Of a stretch of DNA of 26,278 bases, positions 1-8,613 are shown piece by piece (positions within the stretch are counted from its first letter, which is position 1; every line of letters starts with the position of its first letter). The DNA is from Verrucomicrobia bacterium UBA1200 (GTDB lineage Bacteria > Verrucomicrobiota > Kiritimatiellia > RFP12 > UBA1067), in NCBI GenBank assembly GCA_002309765.1, contig DBXY01000047.1, positions 317 to 26,594 of the forward strand, read 5' to 3'. Below the pieces are notes generated by a model, which made no database searches, was not told where the DNA came from, and saw only the letters and a list, made by a program, of their open reading frames with translations. A program made the position numbers and the translations under genes.

Positions 1-54
1 GAGGGGGAAGTCGCATCGGCGGCAACGCCGAGGCGCGGGTCTCTACTCTACACG

Positions 55-3000
55 ATGCAAAACAAAGCAGGTCGCGTTTTATGCGCGGCAATGATATTCA
101 TGTGCGCGGCAGCGGCGCGGAGCGAAAACCTCATTGTGAACGGCGATTTCGACTCTAGCACGGGCATAGGAGCCAATGACTCGAACAAGCAGGTGAGGGA
201 CGGAGCGTCGATTGCGCCATGGCAGGCATTGCGCGCCACCAACGTCGGCCTCGTGCGCGCCGCGAAGGCGGAGAACTGGAGGTTCGCCAACGACACGACG
301 AAAAACTCATGCGGCACGTTCGCGGTGTACATGCAGCCAGCAAGCGATGCAGGTGACGTGAGCCTCTACCAGGACGTGACGGTGTCGGAACCCGGCCTCT
401 ACAAGTTCTCCGGTAAGTTCATCGCCCGCGGCAACGGCTACAACGGCAACACGTTCTCGTTCAGCCTTGGCGGGACGCAGCTTTATTCGGCGAGCACCAC
501 GAAAACCGCCTTCTGGCAGAGGTTCGTGCGCAACGTGTATATCCCCTCGCCCGGCGTATATCGCGTTGAGATCAAAAGCTACTGCGCGGACAAGGACCAG
601 ATGACGCTCTTCGACGACTTCGCGCTGGAGAAGACCGAAGTGACGGACGGTGCACCCGAAACGCCCGCGCTCGTCCACCGCTACTCGTTCAACGGCAGTT
701 GGGACGATGCGGTCGAGGGCGGAACCGCCGCCGTGCCGATGGGCGACGCGACGCTGGACGACAACAACGAGACGTGCACGATGTCTAACACAACCGCCAA
801 CAACCACAACGACTGCGTCCACTTCGGTGAGAACTTCCTGCCAGTCAACGGCCAGGTGACGCTGGAGTTCTGGTTCACCGAGAACGAGGCGCAGAACTGG
901 TCGCGTCTCTTCCACACCGGGCCCGGCGACACCGACCTCATCATGTTCGCGCTTCGGCAGGGCGGTGCCACCACGACGCCTGTTCTTCGCATGACAAGCC
1001 TCAACGGGGATACGGGCAACAAGCCCGGGACGATGACGGCGTTGACGACAGGTGAGCCATATTACGTCGCTTTCGTCCTGAAGCCGATTCAGACGGAACG
1101 CGGCGGCACCTCGGCGAAGGCGTACCTCTACAACGCCACCACCCATCAACTGCTCGGCACAGCCTCCGTCGATGCGCGCGACTACTCGTTTAAGAACTTC
1201 ACGCAGAACGACTTCTTCCTCGGCAACAGCCACGTGTGGAACGACCCCGACGCCAAGATGTCCGTGGACGAGTTCCGCGTGTGGAACGTCGCCTTCACCG
1301 AGTCGATGATCGCCGCCAGCGTCGCGGCGGGTCCAGACGCCGAGACGCTGCCCAATCCGGCGGACGCAATCGCCTCCGTTTCCGAAGAGCCGTGGACGGG
1401 CTCCACCACTGTGACGGTGGAGGATTCCGTACGCGGGCTTTCCGGCACAAGCGCGGGCAGCTACACGGTGAGCGGCACTTCGCAGACATTCACCGCGCCG
1501 GCGAGCGCGACCGATGCCGCAGGGCGCACGTGGGAGCCGATCGGCTACAAACTCGAACGGTACGATGCGGACGGCGGACGTTGGGCCGTAGAAAAGACGG
1601 GAACTGAAACGTCGGTTGACTGCACAAACAGCGAGGCGTGGACGCAGACGCGCCTCACCTGGAACTGGAAGATGACGGACGGCGTACTCGCCTACGATGC
1701 GGACTGCTACGTCCCGAACGGGCTTCTGCTCCACTTTGACGCCATCCGCAACGCGGGTCTCACGGCGGAACACAGCATGGACGCCACGTCCTGGGCCAAC
1801 CTCGGCTCTGCCGGTGGTGTGGCGACGCGCGGCGTGAAGAATGCATCGAACGGCGAGGGCGCATGGAGCGACAATGCGTATGTCCTCACTTGCGGAAGCT
1901 ACTTCAAGACGCCGTCGATTGCGCTTGCGCACCAGACGACGGTACAGATCGGCTACGATGTGATCCCCACCGAGCAGAGCGTCACATGGCCCACCTACTT
2001 CGGCGTGGACGACGACAGCTTCCAGCTGTTCACCGGGAACAAGGGCTCCGAACTCTATCTCAAGCAGACCAATGTCAACGCCGATCCAAGACCGTCGATC
2101 CGTGTTTGGGACGGCACGTTCGCGACGGCCTACGTCGATGGGTCTGCCGCGGCGGTGGGAGAAGGACGCATTGTCGCGCCGCCCATGACATTCCACGGAT
2201 CCTCCAATGCCATCGGTTCGAAGTCGTACTACTTCGGCGGATCCGGACAGTCGCAGACGCGGGAATTGAAAGGATCGGTCTACAGCCTGCGCGTGTACGA
2301 CCGCATCCTGACGACGGAGGAAGTCGCCCGCAATCACGAACTCGACAACCAGCGCTTCCGTAGCCGCTGGGGCGAATCGACGGAGAAGGATCTTGTGACG
2401 GTGCGTGCGTCGCGCGCCAGCGTGGCGTGCGAAACGGGCAACTGGCTCGTGCGCGGCACCGGCTCAAAGACGGTCACCGCGCCGGAGAACGTGACGGAGA
2501 ACGGCTTCACGTGGACGCTCAAGGGCTATCTGCTCGAGACGATGGACACTGCCGCGCGGACGATCACCTACTCGCAGGTCGATGGTGTTGACACTTACAC
2601 CTTCACGCCAACGGCAAACGGCGCGAACCGTCGGCTCACCTGGCGATACGAGATGACAAAGGGGTTCCGTACGGCGGCGGACTACGACATCGGCGACTAC
2701 GTGCAGTCGGGCCTGATCGTGAACTTCGATGGCATCTATAACGAGGGCACCACTCGCCCGCACAACGGCGCGGCACCCGAGTGGATCAACAACGCTTCGC
2801 TCGGCGGCAGCGCGTGGTTCAACTGTTCGAAATTCCATTCTTGGGCGGAGAACGGATGCGTGTTCACCCCGAACAGCGACAGCTGGCAGGGCGCCTGCGC
2901 ATGGACCAAGGACCTGATTAAGCTCGGTAGGGAATTCACCGCACAGGGCGCCGTGGAATTTGCGACAGGCGGGCAGGTTGCGAACTGGCCGACGCTCTGC

Positions 3001-3654
3001 GGCATTCCGAGCGACCGTGGTCTCTTCGGCAAAGGCTCCATCCAATGGAAGCTGGACGGAATCTTCTCTGGCCGTCCCTCTATGGACTGGAGCGGTAAGT
3101 ACTACACGGGCATCCTAACGCCCTCAAGCTTCACCCTCACGCAGGGAACGTCGAGACCGACCTCCGGCAACGGCTACAAGGCGGGTACTCCCTCCGAATT
3201 GGGCGCGCAAATGTGGTCGATCGGCGGTTCTGGGTCGAATCCAAGCGGTACCGACCGCCGCCACATGAAGGGTACGACGTATGCGTTCCGCCTCTATAAC
3301 AGGGCGTTGACGGACGAGGAACTCGTGCAGAACCGCAAGGTGGACGAAGCGCGCTTCCATGGCGTCCTGACGAAGACCGACGTGCTCGTGGCCGTCGAAG
3401 GCGACTTCACGCCAACGGAGGCGCCTGGAGCATACGAAGTGTGCGGCACTTGGACTTTCACAGCTGATGCGGCGAGGGACGCAGAAACGGGCAGGCTCTT
3501 GAAGCCGATCGGCATGGTGGAGACGCTGAACGGAGGCAACGTACTCACTTCCACCGTGAAGGGTGCTCAGGGCTACACATGGACGGAAGGTGACGCGGCG
3601 GTTAAGCTGACTTGGCGTTGGATCGAATCCGGCTTCATCATCATTATCCGCTGA
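55..3654 (+). CDS. Large secreted LamG-domain protein with alternating repeat modules
   Basis: The 1199-aa protein starts with a signal peptide (about residues 1-23: K/R, hydrophobic run, AAARS) and is probably exported to the surface. Residues 25-200 look like a jelly-roll carbohydrate-binding region (LIVNGDFDS start, FDDFALEK end). Three LamG/concanavalin-like domains follow at about 207-427, 555-768 and 885-1103; each ends in a typical DEFRVWN or LRVYDR/FRLYNR plus LTxEE segment. Each LamG is followed by a related module of about 90-100 aa (about 440-543, 781-870, 1110-1193) ending in an RLTW or KLTW strand. The chain stops right after the third module with the tail GFIIIIR. No sortase, PEP-CTERM or autotransporter barrel is visible. 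The frame is open to the window edge and no Shine-Dalgarno precedes position 55, so the start rests on the signal peptide. The ligand is unknown; adhesion or glycan binding is inferred. Confidence 0.85.
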   Translation: MQNKAGRVLCAAMIFMCAAAARSENLIVNGDFDSSTGIGANDSNKQVRDGASIAPWQALRATNVGLVRAAKAENWRFANDTTKNSCGTFAVYMQPASDAGDVSLYQDVTVSEPGLYKFSGKFIARGNGYNGNTFSFSLGGTQLYSASTTKTAFWQRFVRNVYIPSPGVYRVEIKSYCADKDQMTLFDDFALEKTEVTDGAPETPALVHRYSFNGSWDDAVEGGTAAVPMGDATLDDNNETCTMSNTTANNHNDCVHFGENFLPVNGQVTLEFWFTENEAQNWSRLFHTGPGDTDLIMFALRQGGATTTPVLRMTSLNGDTGNKPGTMTALTTGEPYYVAFVLKPIQTERGGTSAKAYLYNATTHQLLGTASVDARDYSFKNFTQNDFFLGNSHVWNDPDAKMSVDEFRVWNVAFTESMIAASVAAGPDAETLPNPADAIASVSEEPWTGSTTVTVEDSVRGLSGTSAGSYTVSGTSQTFTAPASATDAAGRTWEPIGYKLERYDADGGRWAVEKTGTETSVDCTNSEAWTQTRLTWNWKMTDGVLAYDADCYVPNGLLLHFDAIRNAGLTAEHSMDATSWANLGSAGGVATRGVKNASNGEGAWSDNAYVLTCGSYFKTPSIALAHQTTVQIGYDVIPTEQSVTWPTYFGVDDDSFQLFTGNKGSELYLKQTNVNADPRPSIRVWDGTFATAYVDGSAAAVGEGRIVAPPMTFHGSSNAIGSKSYYFGGSGQSQTRELKGSVYSLRVYDRILTTEEVARNHELDNQRFRSRWGESTEKDLVTVRASRASVACETGNWLVRGTGSKTVTAPENVTENGFTWTLKGYLLETMDTAARTITYSQVDGVDTYTFTPTANGANRRLTWRYEMTKGFRTAADYDIGDYVQSGLIVNFDGIYNEGTTRPHNGAAPEWINNASLGGSAWFNCSKFHSWAENGCVFTPNSDSWQGACAWTKDLIKLGREFTAQGAVEFATGGQVANWPTLCGIPSDRGLFGKGSIQWKLDGIFSGRPSMDWSGKYYTGILTPSSFTLTQGTSRPTSGNGYKAGTPSELGAQMWSIGGSGSNPSGTDRRHMKGTTYAFRLYNRALTDEELVQNRKVDEARFHGVLTKTDVLVAVEGDFTPTEAPGAYEVCGTWTFTADAARDAETGRLLKPIGMVETLNGGNVLTSTVKGAQGYTWTEGDAAVKLTWRWIESGFIIIIR

Positions 3655-3668
3655 CGTTCCACCGCTGA

Positions 3669-3797
3669 TACCTTGCGGCGGCGCTTAAGGCTTTTGACGG
3701 TTCTACGACTACATTCCAATCCGGTTCGACCGTAATGGTGGATTTTTCTGAGTTCTGTCTCAAGTATTATGCGGGATCGTTGATTATCCTACAGTAA
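3669..3797 (+). pseudogene. Remnant of a surface-protein C-terminus
   Basis: Reading in the frame that ends at the TAA at 3795-3797 gives 42 residues with no start codon at their head and an in-frame TGA at 3666-3668 just before them. The last residues (SEFCLKYYAGSLIILQ) match the end of the downstream 1506-aa protein (SENKLFLLYAGTVFILQ): both have SE, L, YAG, S/T, a hydrophobic run and final LQ, and a VM pair lies a few residues upstream in both. The stretch is therefore most simply the surviving 3' end of a deleted or frameshifted gene of the same family, with its own hairpin about 30 nt after the stop. The alternative is chance coding in a short open frame; the shared tail makes that less likely. 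Confidence 0.55.
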
Positions 3798-3827
3798 GGC
3801 TTTTCCCTGGTATCCTCGACTCTTTTC

Positions 3828-3861
3828 TCTAGGCTAACGCATCGCCTTGCGTTAGCCTGGA
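3828..3861. terminator. Hairpin with 10-bp perfect stem, terminator-like
   Basis: AGGCTAACGC at 3831-3840 pairs perfectly with GCGTTAGCCT at 3849-3858 around an 8-nt loop. The stem extends three more pairs, one of them a T-G wobble. No T-run follows directly, so if it terminates transcription it is not a classic intrinsic terminator. It lies just after the gene remnant, where a gene-end hairpin would be expected. Confidence 0.5.
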
Positions 3862-3898
3862 TGTCCGTGATTAAATCAAGCCACGCCTTTTTTGCGCC

Positions 3899-3927
3899 TT
3901 GACTTGTAGCTTTTTTTTATGTATATT
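3899..3927 (+). promoter_or_regulatory. Sigma70-type promoter for the discoidin/autotransporter-repeat gene
   Basis: TTGACT at 3899-3904 and TATATT at 3922-3927 are separated by exactly 17 nt. Transcription would begin around 3934, leaving a leader of about 60 nt before the ATG at 3994. No other gene lies between, so the promoter would drive the large surface-protein gene alone. Confidence 0.65.
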
Positions 3928-3993
3928 ACAACTATGTTTTAATCGTTATAGGTTCTATTTGGAATTGATGTCGGTTGCATGGAGGTGATACAA

Positions 3994-6900
3994 ATGAAAA
4001 GGTTGCTATTTGCTTTGACTGCGTTGTTTTTGGCGGCGGTTGCAAAAGCGGCGGTGCCGGATGACGGCGGCGTTTGGGAGATTGAAAAAGACGCGGTCGA
4101 TTCTCTGGCCAGCGGGGAATACACTATTTCCCAACTTAAGGTGAACGGTTCGCTCACGTTGGAGGCGGGGGCAACGCTCACCACCACCGGCATAGTGGTT
4201 TCGGCGGTTTCCGATGCCGAGATGACCGAATCAAGGTTGTTCATTGAAAGCGGCGCGACCTTGTATTACCAAGGGTACGACACCGCTGAAACCCCGGCAA
4301 ACACTTATGCTTTCGCTATTGGTTTGAACGGCGGAACCGGTATGGTGCATATCGCCAACGGCGGCACCCTTTATGTGCAGGACGGCGAGTTGGCGGTGGG
4401 GCGCAATGGTGACTCCGCCAACAATTACAACCGCGATGTGGTGTCTTTCGGTGTGCTGGACATTTCCGGTTACGCCTTCGCGCGAAAACTGGAGTGCTCA
4501 GCTTGGTTCCCGACGCTGGAGGCCTCGTTCTACGGCCAATACGATGTGGAGAATGATCTGGCGGTGTCCTGTAACGTGAATTTGAACGAGGGCGGAGTGT
4601 TGGAAATCGGACACATCCAGCGCAACGACAAGGCCCGCGCGGTTTTCAACTTCCGGGGCGGCACGCTGCGCGCCTATCGCGACAACAATGATTTCTGCGG
4701 TTCGGCCGGAGCGTTGTTGTGGAACATCGACGAGGGAAAAAACCTTGTTTTCGATACGAATGGGCACAACATCCGCCTCAATCAGGCCACCGTCCAAACC
4801 AACTTTTTCATGATTGTTGGCTCGGGCGGATTTGTCAAAACCGGTAGCGGTTATCTCCAAATCTGTTTGAGCCAAGAAGCCAACACCTTCACCGGTCCGA
4901 TTATCGTCGAGGCAGGAATCTTTTCTTTAGGGCGCCCGCTGTTAGAGGGGCAAACGGTGTTCGTGAAGAGCGGCGCTACGTTCTATCCGGCGTCGGCAGC
5001 CGACCTTGATAAAATCACCTACGAAAACCCGGACGACGAACCGGAGGGCGGGCTGTTCGTGGTGCAGACCCAGATCCAAAACGGATTGGATTTGCTGGCG
5101 ATGGCTCCGCTGTATTACACCGACCAGCTCGGCGGCCCGGCGTGGGGCTGGGGCGGTTCGGTTTACGGTCCCGTGACTCATTCCGAGGTCTCAGTGGCAA
5201 GTCCGTTCGGCTTGGTAGGTCAGGGCGCGACGCTGACCCTTACCGGAACCGGTTTGGACACGTTGCCCCTCTATCTCAGCGGCGCCAGCGGCGCATTCAA
5301 CTTCTCTGGAAACCGTTGCATTGAGCCGGGACAGGAAGACTTCATTCGCTTCTCGTCCAACGCCCTTACATACCGGCAGTCCGGCACATTTTCCATTCAA
5401 GGCACCAACACTGCGGCGGTTCTGAACATCAACAACGGACGGCTTATCACCAACGAAATGCGGGTGGGGTACGATTCCGGCGACGGTACGCTGAATGTCA
5501 CCAGCAACAGTATAATCGATGTCAACGGCAACATGATTATTGGCGGTAACACAGGCGACCGTTATAAGGTCAGCGGTACGGTGAATTTGGAAAACACCGC
5601 GCTGAACGTAAGCGGCGAGGTACGTTTCTCTCCAAACGCTTTGACCGACGGGTCAGACCTGAATACGGTTTTGAACCGGTTGGTTCTCGGCGCCGGAAGT
5701 TTTATTAGTCTCGGATACCGTTTCACCCGTAATGACGACTCTCGTTCGCGCATCGTTGCCGACGGCGGCGTGATCAAGCCCATGCGGGTCTACGACAGCG
5801 TTGCCTATTCCGGGCAGAACGGGGTTTTAGAGTTCGAGGCTACCAGCGGCAATTATATTGATTTCTCCATCGGCACCAACCGGATAGGATTTGCTTCGAG
5901 CCATCTCCACATGTTCGGCGAGGGCGGATTCCGTCTTAACGGCTCCGAAAAATTTATTTTGGGCGCAAACGATTTGACCGATTTTGTCATTGACTACAAC
6001 GGCGACACGGTGCTGGATAGCGGTACATTGCGGCTCCGCCACCACGACCTGTTGCCGCACGGCGAGGGTAAGGGTAAGTTGACCGGCAACGGCGGGCGGC
6101 TTGATTTGGCCGGCTGCGACGTTACTATTAACGGGCAGGCGGGCGAGGTGTACGTATTCAACTCCTCCGCCGACGCTACTGTCAATATGGGAGAACTTGG
6201 TGATATGACACTCTCCCATTCCACCAAGGATAATGCGATCGTTGGGAAAATCGGTAGCGGAGAAATGACGGTTAAGGCCCACCTTTCCAAGGGAATCACG
6301 GTTAAAGAGGGAACGGTTAAGGTCGTTAACAGCGAAATGCCACGCTACCGCAGCTTCCGTTTAAAGGTCGATGGCTACAAGGGGGCCGAAGCCAACTCCA
6401 TGCAGATCGCGGAGTTGAAGTTGATGGATGGCGCCAACGATATCACCCGCGAGTATGACAGTATCGGTTTCGATTCCAATAAGGGAACAATGGATTTATC
6501 TTATCCGGATAACGAAAACCCTAACAATCTGGTGGACGGTAATATCAAAACCAAATGGCTGGATTTCCGTGCTACCGGCACGGCTGAAGACACGGAGCGG
6601 GTCTGGGTGCGGCTAGATTACGCCGAACCCCGCCGCATTACCCACTACGCCATTTGTACCGCAAACGACCATCCTGATCGTGATCCCACGGCTTGGCGCC
6701 TGCAGGGCAGCAATGACGATGGCGAGACTTGGACCGATTTGGACGTCCAGACCGGTTACATGGCGCCTTACGACCGCTTCGAGTGGTCTGCCCCCTTCTC
6801 TCTCGGCGGCGGGTCGTTCGGCCGCGATTCCACCATCACCGTTGAAAAGGGAGCCTCCTTCGTTGCGGATGGTGGGGAGGTGGCGGTGCAGTCCATCGAT

Positions 6901-8514
6901 AATGACGGCACGGTGGAGCTTAGGAACGGAGCGACCCTGCTCAGCGGCGGCGGATACATCCGGGGCGGTGTTACCGGCGACGGCGGGGTGAGCATGGTCG
7001 GCGACGGCGAGTTGACCATCTGTAACACCAACACCTACACCGGGGTGACCCGCGCCGAACGCGGCACCATAAACTTCGGAAGCGCGTCTGGTGTTGCCCG
7101 CAGTTATGACGGCAAGTATTTCCGGTTAATCATTAAGTCCACCGGCGGGACTTTCCAGCTTTCGGAGTTCCACCTGTATGACGAGTCAGGGGAGGCGCAG
7201 AACCTGAACCTCGCCCGTGCGGCCAACTGGCTTGCGCCTTCGGCGTTGGATGCCGGTCAATTCTCTATTGGCGGCGAATATGTCTACACCGACAATGACA
7301 CTTGGCACGAAGGGCCGGAAAAGATGTTTGACAACAATGTTGACACCAAGTTCTGCAACAACGAAACCATCGGCGGGCATCCTTCGATGTTCAGGGTGAT
7401 CAGTATGCGGTTGGCCAATGACGCCAATCCGATTGTCAGCTACAACTTCTTTACCGCTAACGACCACAACGAGCGTTCGCCGAAAGACTGGATACTCCAA
7501 GGCAGTCGTGACGGACTCACTTGGGACACGCTGGATGTCAAGAACAGCGTTCAGGCGTATCCGAGTGACGCCAACCATTACAAGATTGCCTTTAACAACG
7601 GCGAAAATTACACCTTCTCGAACAGCGGCGCGTTTTACAGCAAGTTCTACGGCAAGTACATCCGTGTGACCTTTATGCAGACCTGCGGCAACACTATCAT
7701 GCAGCTGTCCGAACTGTTGCTTTACGATGTAAACGGAAACCGCGTCAATGCGGGATTGCAAATGTTCATCAATGACGGCGTTGCCGCCACTGCGATTCCC
7801 GCCGGGTATTTCTGCCGCGGCGGTTCATACGCTCACGGCAACAACGAAGACGCTGATCGGTTGTTCGACGGCAACACCGGTACCAAATGGTGCGCCACCA
7901 ACAACGATATGAAGGGTGATCCGGCGAACTACCGCGTCATCACCATGCATTTGGCGGACAACGCCGAGCCGGTTTATGCTTACAACTTCCTGACCGCCAA
8001 CGATGCGCTTGGACGCACGCCGTGCGCATGGAAGGTTGAAGGCAGCTTGGACGGCGTGGTGTGGGAGACGCTAGACCAGCAGAGCGGGTTGGCGCAGCCT
8101 GCCGCCTATTTCACCCCGGTTTCGCCATATGGGGATTACCATTTCAGCGGCGTTTCGGAAAACACGGCTTTGGCTTCGCTGGTGCAGGCTGACGCCGGTG
8201 CCGTCGTGAATGTCAACGACGCCAACATGACTATCCCCGGTTTCCGGGTTGACCTGAAGTTGGGTGGCGGTACGGTCAATGATTTCCGTGCTGCTGCCAA
8301 TGGTCGGCTGGAGGTGGAAAACTTCCCCGCCGGAGTGTCGTTGAACAATTACCTGCTTCCGTTGACCGTGAATCCGGTCGACAACAAGAAGGCCGACCTT
8401 AGCGGTTGGAAGGTTTCGGTAAACGGCACGGAAATCGAGAGTCTGCGGGTTATGTTGAACAGCGAGAACAAACTGTTTTTGCTCTACGCCGGAACGGTCT
8501 TCATATTGCAATAA
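3994..8514 (+). CDS. Giant secreted protein with autotransporter-type repeats and three discoidin (F5/8 C) domains
   Basis: The protein has about 1506 aa. I chose ATG 3994 because GGAGGTGAT (3981-3989) sits 4 nt before it and is followed by a clean signal peptide (MKRLLFALTALFLAAVAKA). An ATG at 3979 overlaps that Shine-Dalgarno. The first 780 residues are Gly/Asn/Thr-rich beta-helix-like sequence; an autotransporter-associated repeat (TGSGYL, NTFTGPIIVEAG) lies at about 280-314 and another (GDGELTI, NTYTGVTRAERG) at about 999-1031. Three discoidin-like domains lie at about 782-933, 1036-1190 and 1213-1366. Each carries a DGN/DNN-x-TKW/TKF element, a TAND motif and a W-x-(L/V)-(Q/E)-GS-x-DG-x-x-W stretch. 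No C-terminal autotransporter barrel is present; the protein ends in LLYAGTVFILQ. Surface glycan binding or adhesion is inferred. Confidence 0.88.
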   Translation: MKRLLFALTALFLAAVAKAAVPDDGGVWEIEKDAVDSLASGEYTISQLKVNGSLTLEAGATLTTTGIVVSAVSDAEMTESRLFIESGATLYYQGYDTAETPANTYAFAIGLNGGTGMVHIANGGTLYVQDGELAVGRNGDSANNYNRDVVSFGVLDISGYAFARKLECSAWFPTLEASFYGQYDVENDLAVSCNVNLNEGGVLEIGHIQRNDKARAVFNFRGGTLRAYRDNNDFCGSAGALLWNIDEGKNLVFDTNGHNIRLNQATVQTNFFMIVGSGGFVKTGSGYLQICLSQEANTFTGPIIVEAGIFSLGRPLLEGQTVFVKSGATFYPASAADLDKITYENPDDEPEGGLFVVQTQIQNGLDLLAMAPLYYTDQLGGPAWGWGGSVYGPVTHSEVSVASPFGLVGQGATLTLTGTGLDTLPLYLSGASGAFNFSGNRCIEPGQEDFIRFSSNALTYRQSGTFSIQGTNTAAVLNINNGRLITNEMRVGYDSGDGTLNVTSNSIIDVNGNMIIGGNTGDRYKVSGTVNLENTALNVSGEVRFSPNALTDGSDLNTVLNRLVLGAGSFISLGYRFTRNDDSRSRIVADGGVIKPMRVYDSVAYSGQNGVLEFEATSGNYIDFSIGTNRIGFASSHLHMFGEGGFRLNGSEKFILGANDLTDFVIDYNGDTVLDSGTLRLRHHDLLPHGEGKGKLTGNGGRLDLAGCDVTINGQAGEVYVFNSSADATVNMGELGDMTLSHSTKDNAIVGKIGSGEMTVKAHLSKGITVKEGTVKVVNSEMPRYRSFRLKVDGYKGAEANSMQIAELKLMDGANDITREYDSIGFDSNKGTMDLSYPDNENPNNLVDGNIKTKWLDFRATGTAEDTERVWVRLDYAEPRRITHYAICTANDHPDRDPTAWRLQGSNDDGETWTDLDVQTGYMAPYDRFEWSAPFSLGGGSFGRDSTITVEKGASFVADGGEVAVQSIDNDGTVELRNGATLLSGGGYIRGGVTGDGGVSMVGDGELTICNTNTYTGVTRAERGTINFGSASGVARSYDGKYFRLIIKSTGGTFQLSEFHLYDESGEAQNLNLARAANWLAPSALDAGQFSIGGEYVYTDNDTWHEGPEKMFDNNVDTKFCNNETIGGHPSMFRVISMRLANDANPIVSYNFFTANDHNERSPKDWILQGSRDGLTWDTLDVKNSVQAYPSDANHYKIAFNNGENYTFSNSGAFYSKFYGKYIRVTFMQTCGNTIMQLSELLLYDVNGNRVNAGLQMFINDGVAATAIPAGYFCRGGSYAHGNNEDADRLFDGNTGTKWCATNNDMKGDPANYRVITMHLADNAEPVYAYNFLTANDALGRTPCAWKVEGSLDGVVWETLDQQSGLAQPAAYFTPVSPYGDYHFSGVSENTALASLVQADAGAVVNVNDANMTIPGFRVDLKLGGGTVNDFRAAANGRLEVENFPAGVSLNNYLLPLTVNPVDNKKADLSGWKVSVNGTEIESLRVMLNSENKLFLLYAGTVFILQ

Positions 8515-8524
8515 TCACGCCTTT

Positions 8525-8554
8525 GGCAACCCGATTTCGTCGGGTTGCCATTTT
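8525..8554 (+). terminator. Intrinsic terminator of the large surface-protein gene
   Basis: GGCAACCCGA (8525-8534) pairs perfectly with TCGGGTTGCC (8540-8549) around a TTTCG loop and is followed by ATTTT. It begins 10 nt after the stop codon. Confidence 0.8.
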
Positions 8555-8602
8555 AGCGTAAAAAAAAACGGGCAGCCGGTGGGCTGCCCGTTTTTTTACG
8601 CT
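8555..8602. terminator. Bidirectional terminator between convergent genes
   Basis: A CGGGCAGCC/GGCTGCCCG stem (8569-8577 with 8582-8590, loop GGTG) is flanked by nine A on the left and seven T on the right. The outer arms AGCGT and ACGCT also pair. It can therefore act as an intrinsic terminator on either strand, for the surface-protein gene on plus and for rplI on minus. Confidence 0.9.
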
Positions 8603-8613
8603 TCGCGCGGTAA

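Larger units (their letters stand above)
3655..3978. other. 324-bp gap: gene remnant, hairpin and promoter
   Basis: This stretch between the two giant surface-protein genes has no intact gene. It contains a probable C-terminal gene remnant (3669-3797), a hairpin (3828-3861) and a sigma70-type promoter for the next gene (3899-3927). Its 3' half is visibly more AT-rich than the flanking genes. Confidence 0.7.

Noticed and set aside
307..2337. 676-aa open frame on the minus strand
   Set aside because: It lies opposite the well-supported LamG protein, is Arg/Val/Gly-rich without any recognisable domain, and is the kind of shadow frame that high-GC genes produce.
3640..3797. Programmed frameshift joining the LamG gene to the downstream YAGSLIILQ peptide
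   Set aside because: The remnant frame has its own TGA at 3666-3668, beyond the LamG stop at 3652, so a single shift cannot join them; no slippery site is visible and the LamG protein already has a motif-like end.
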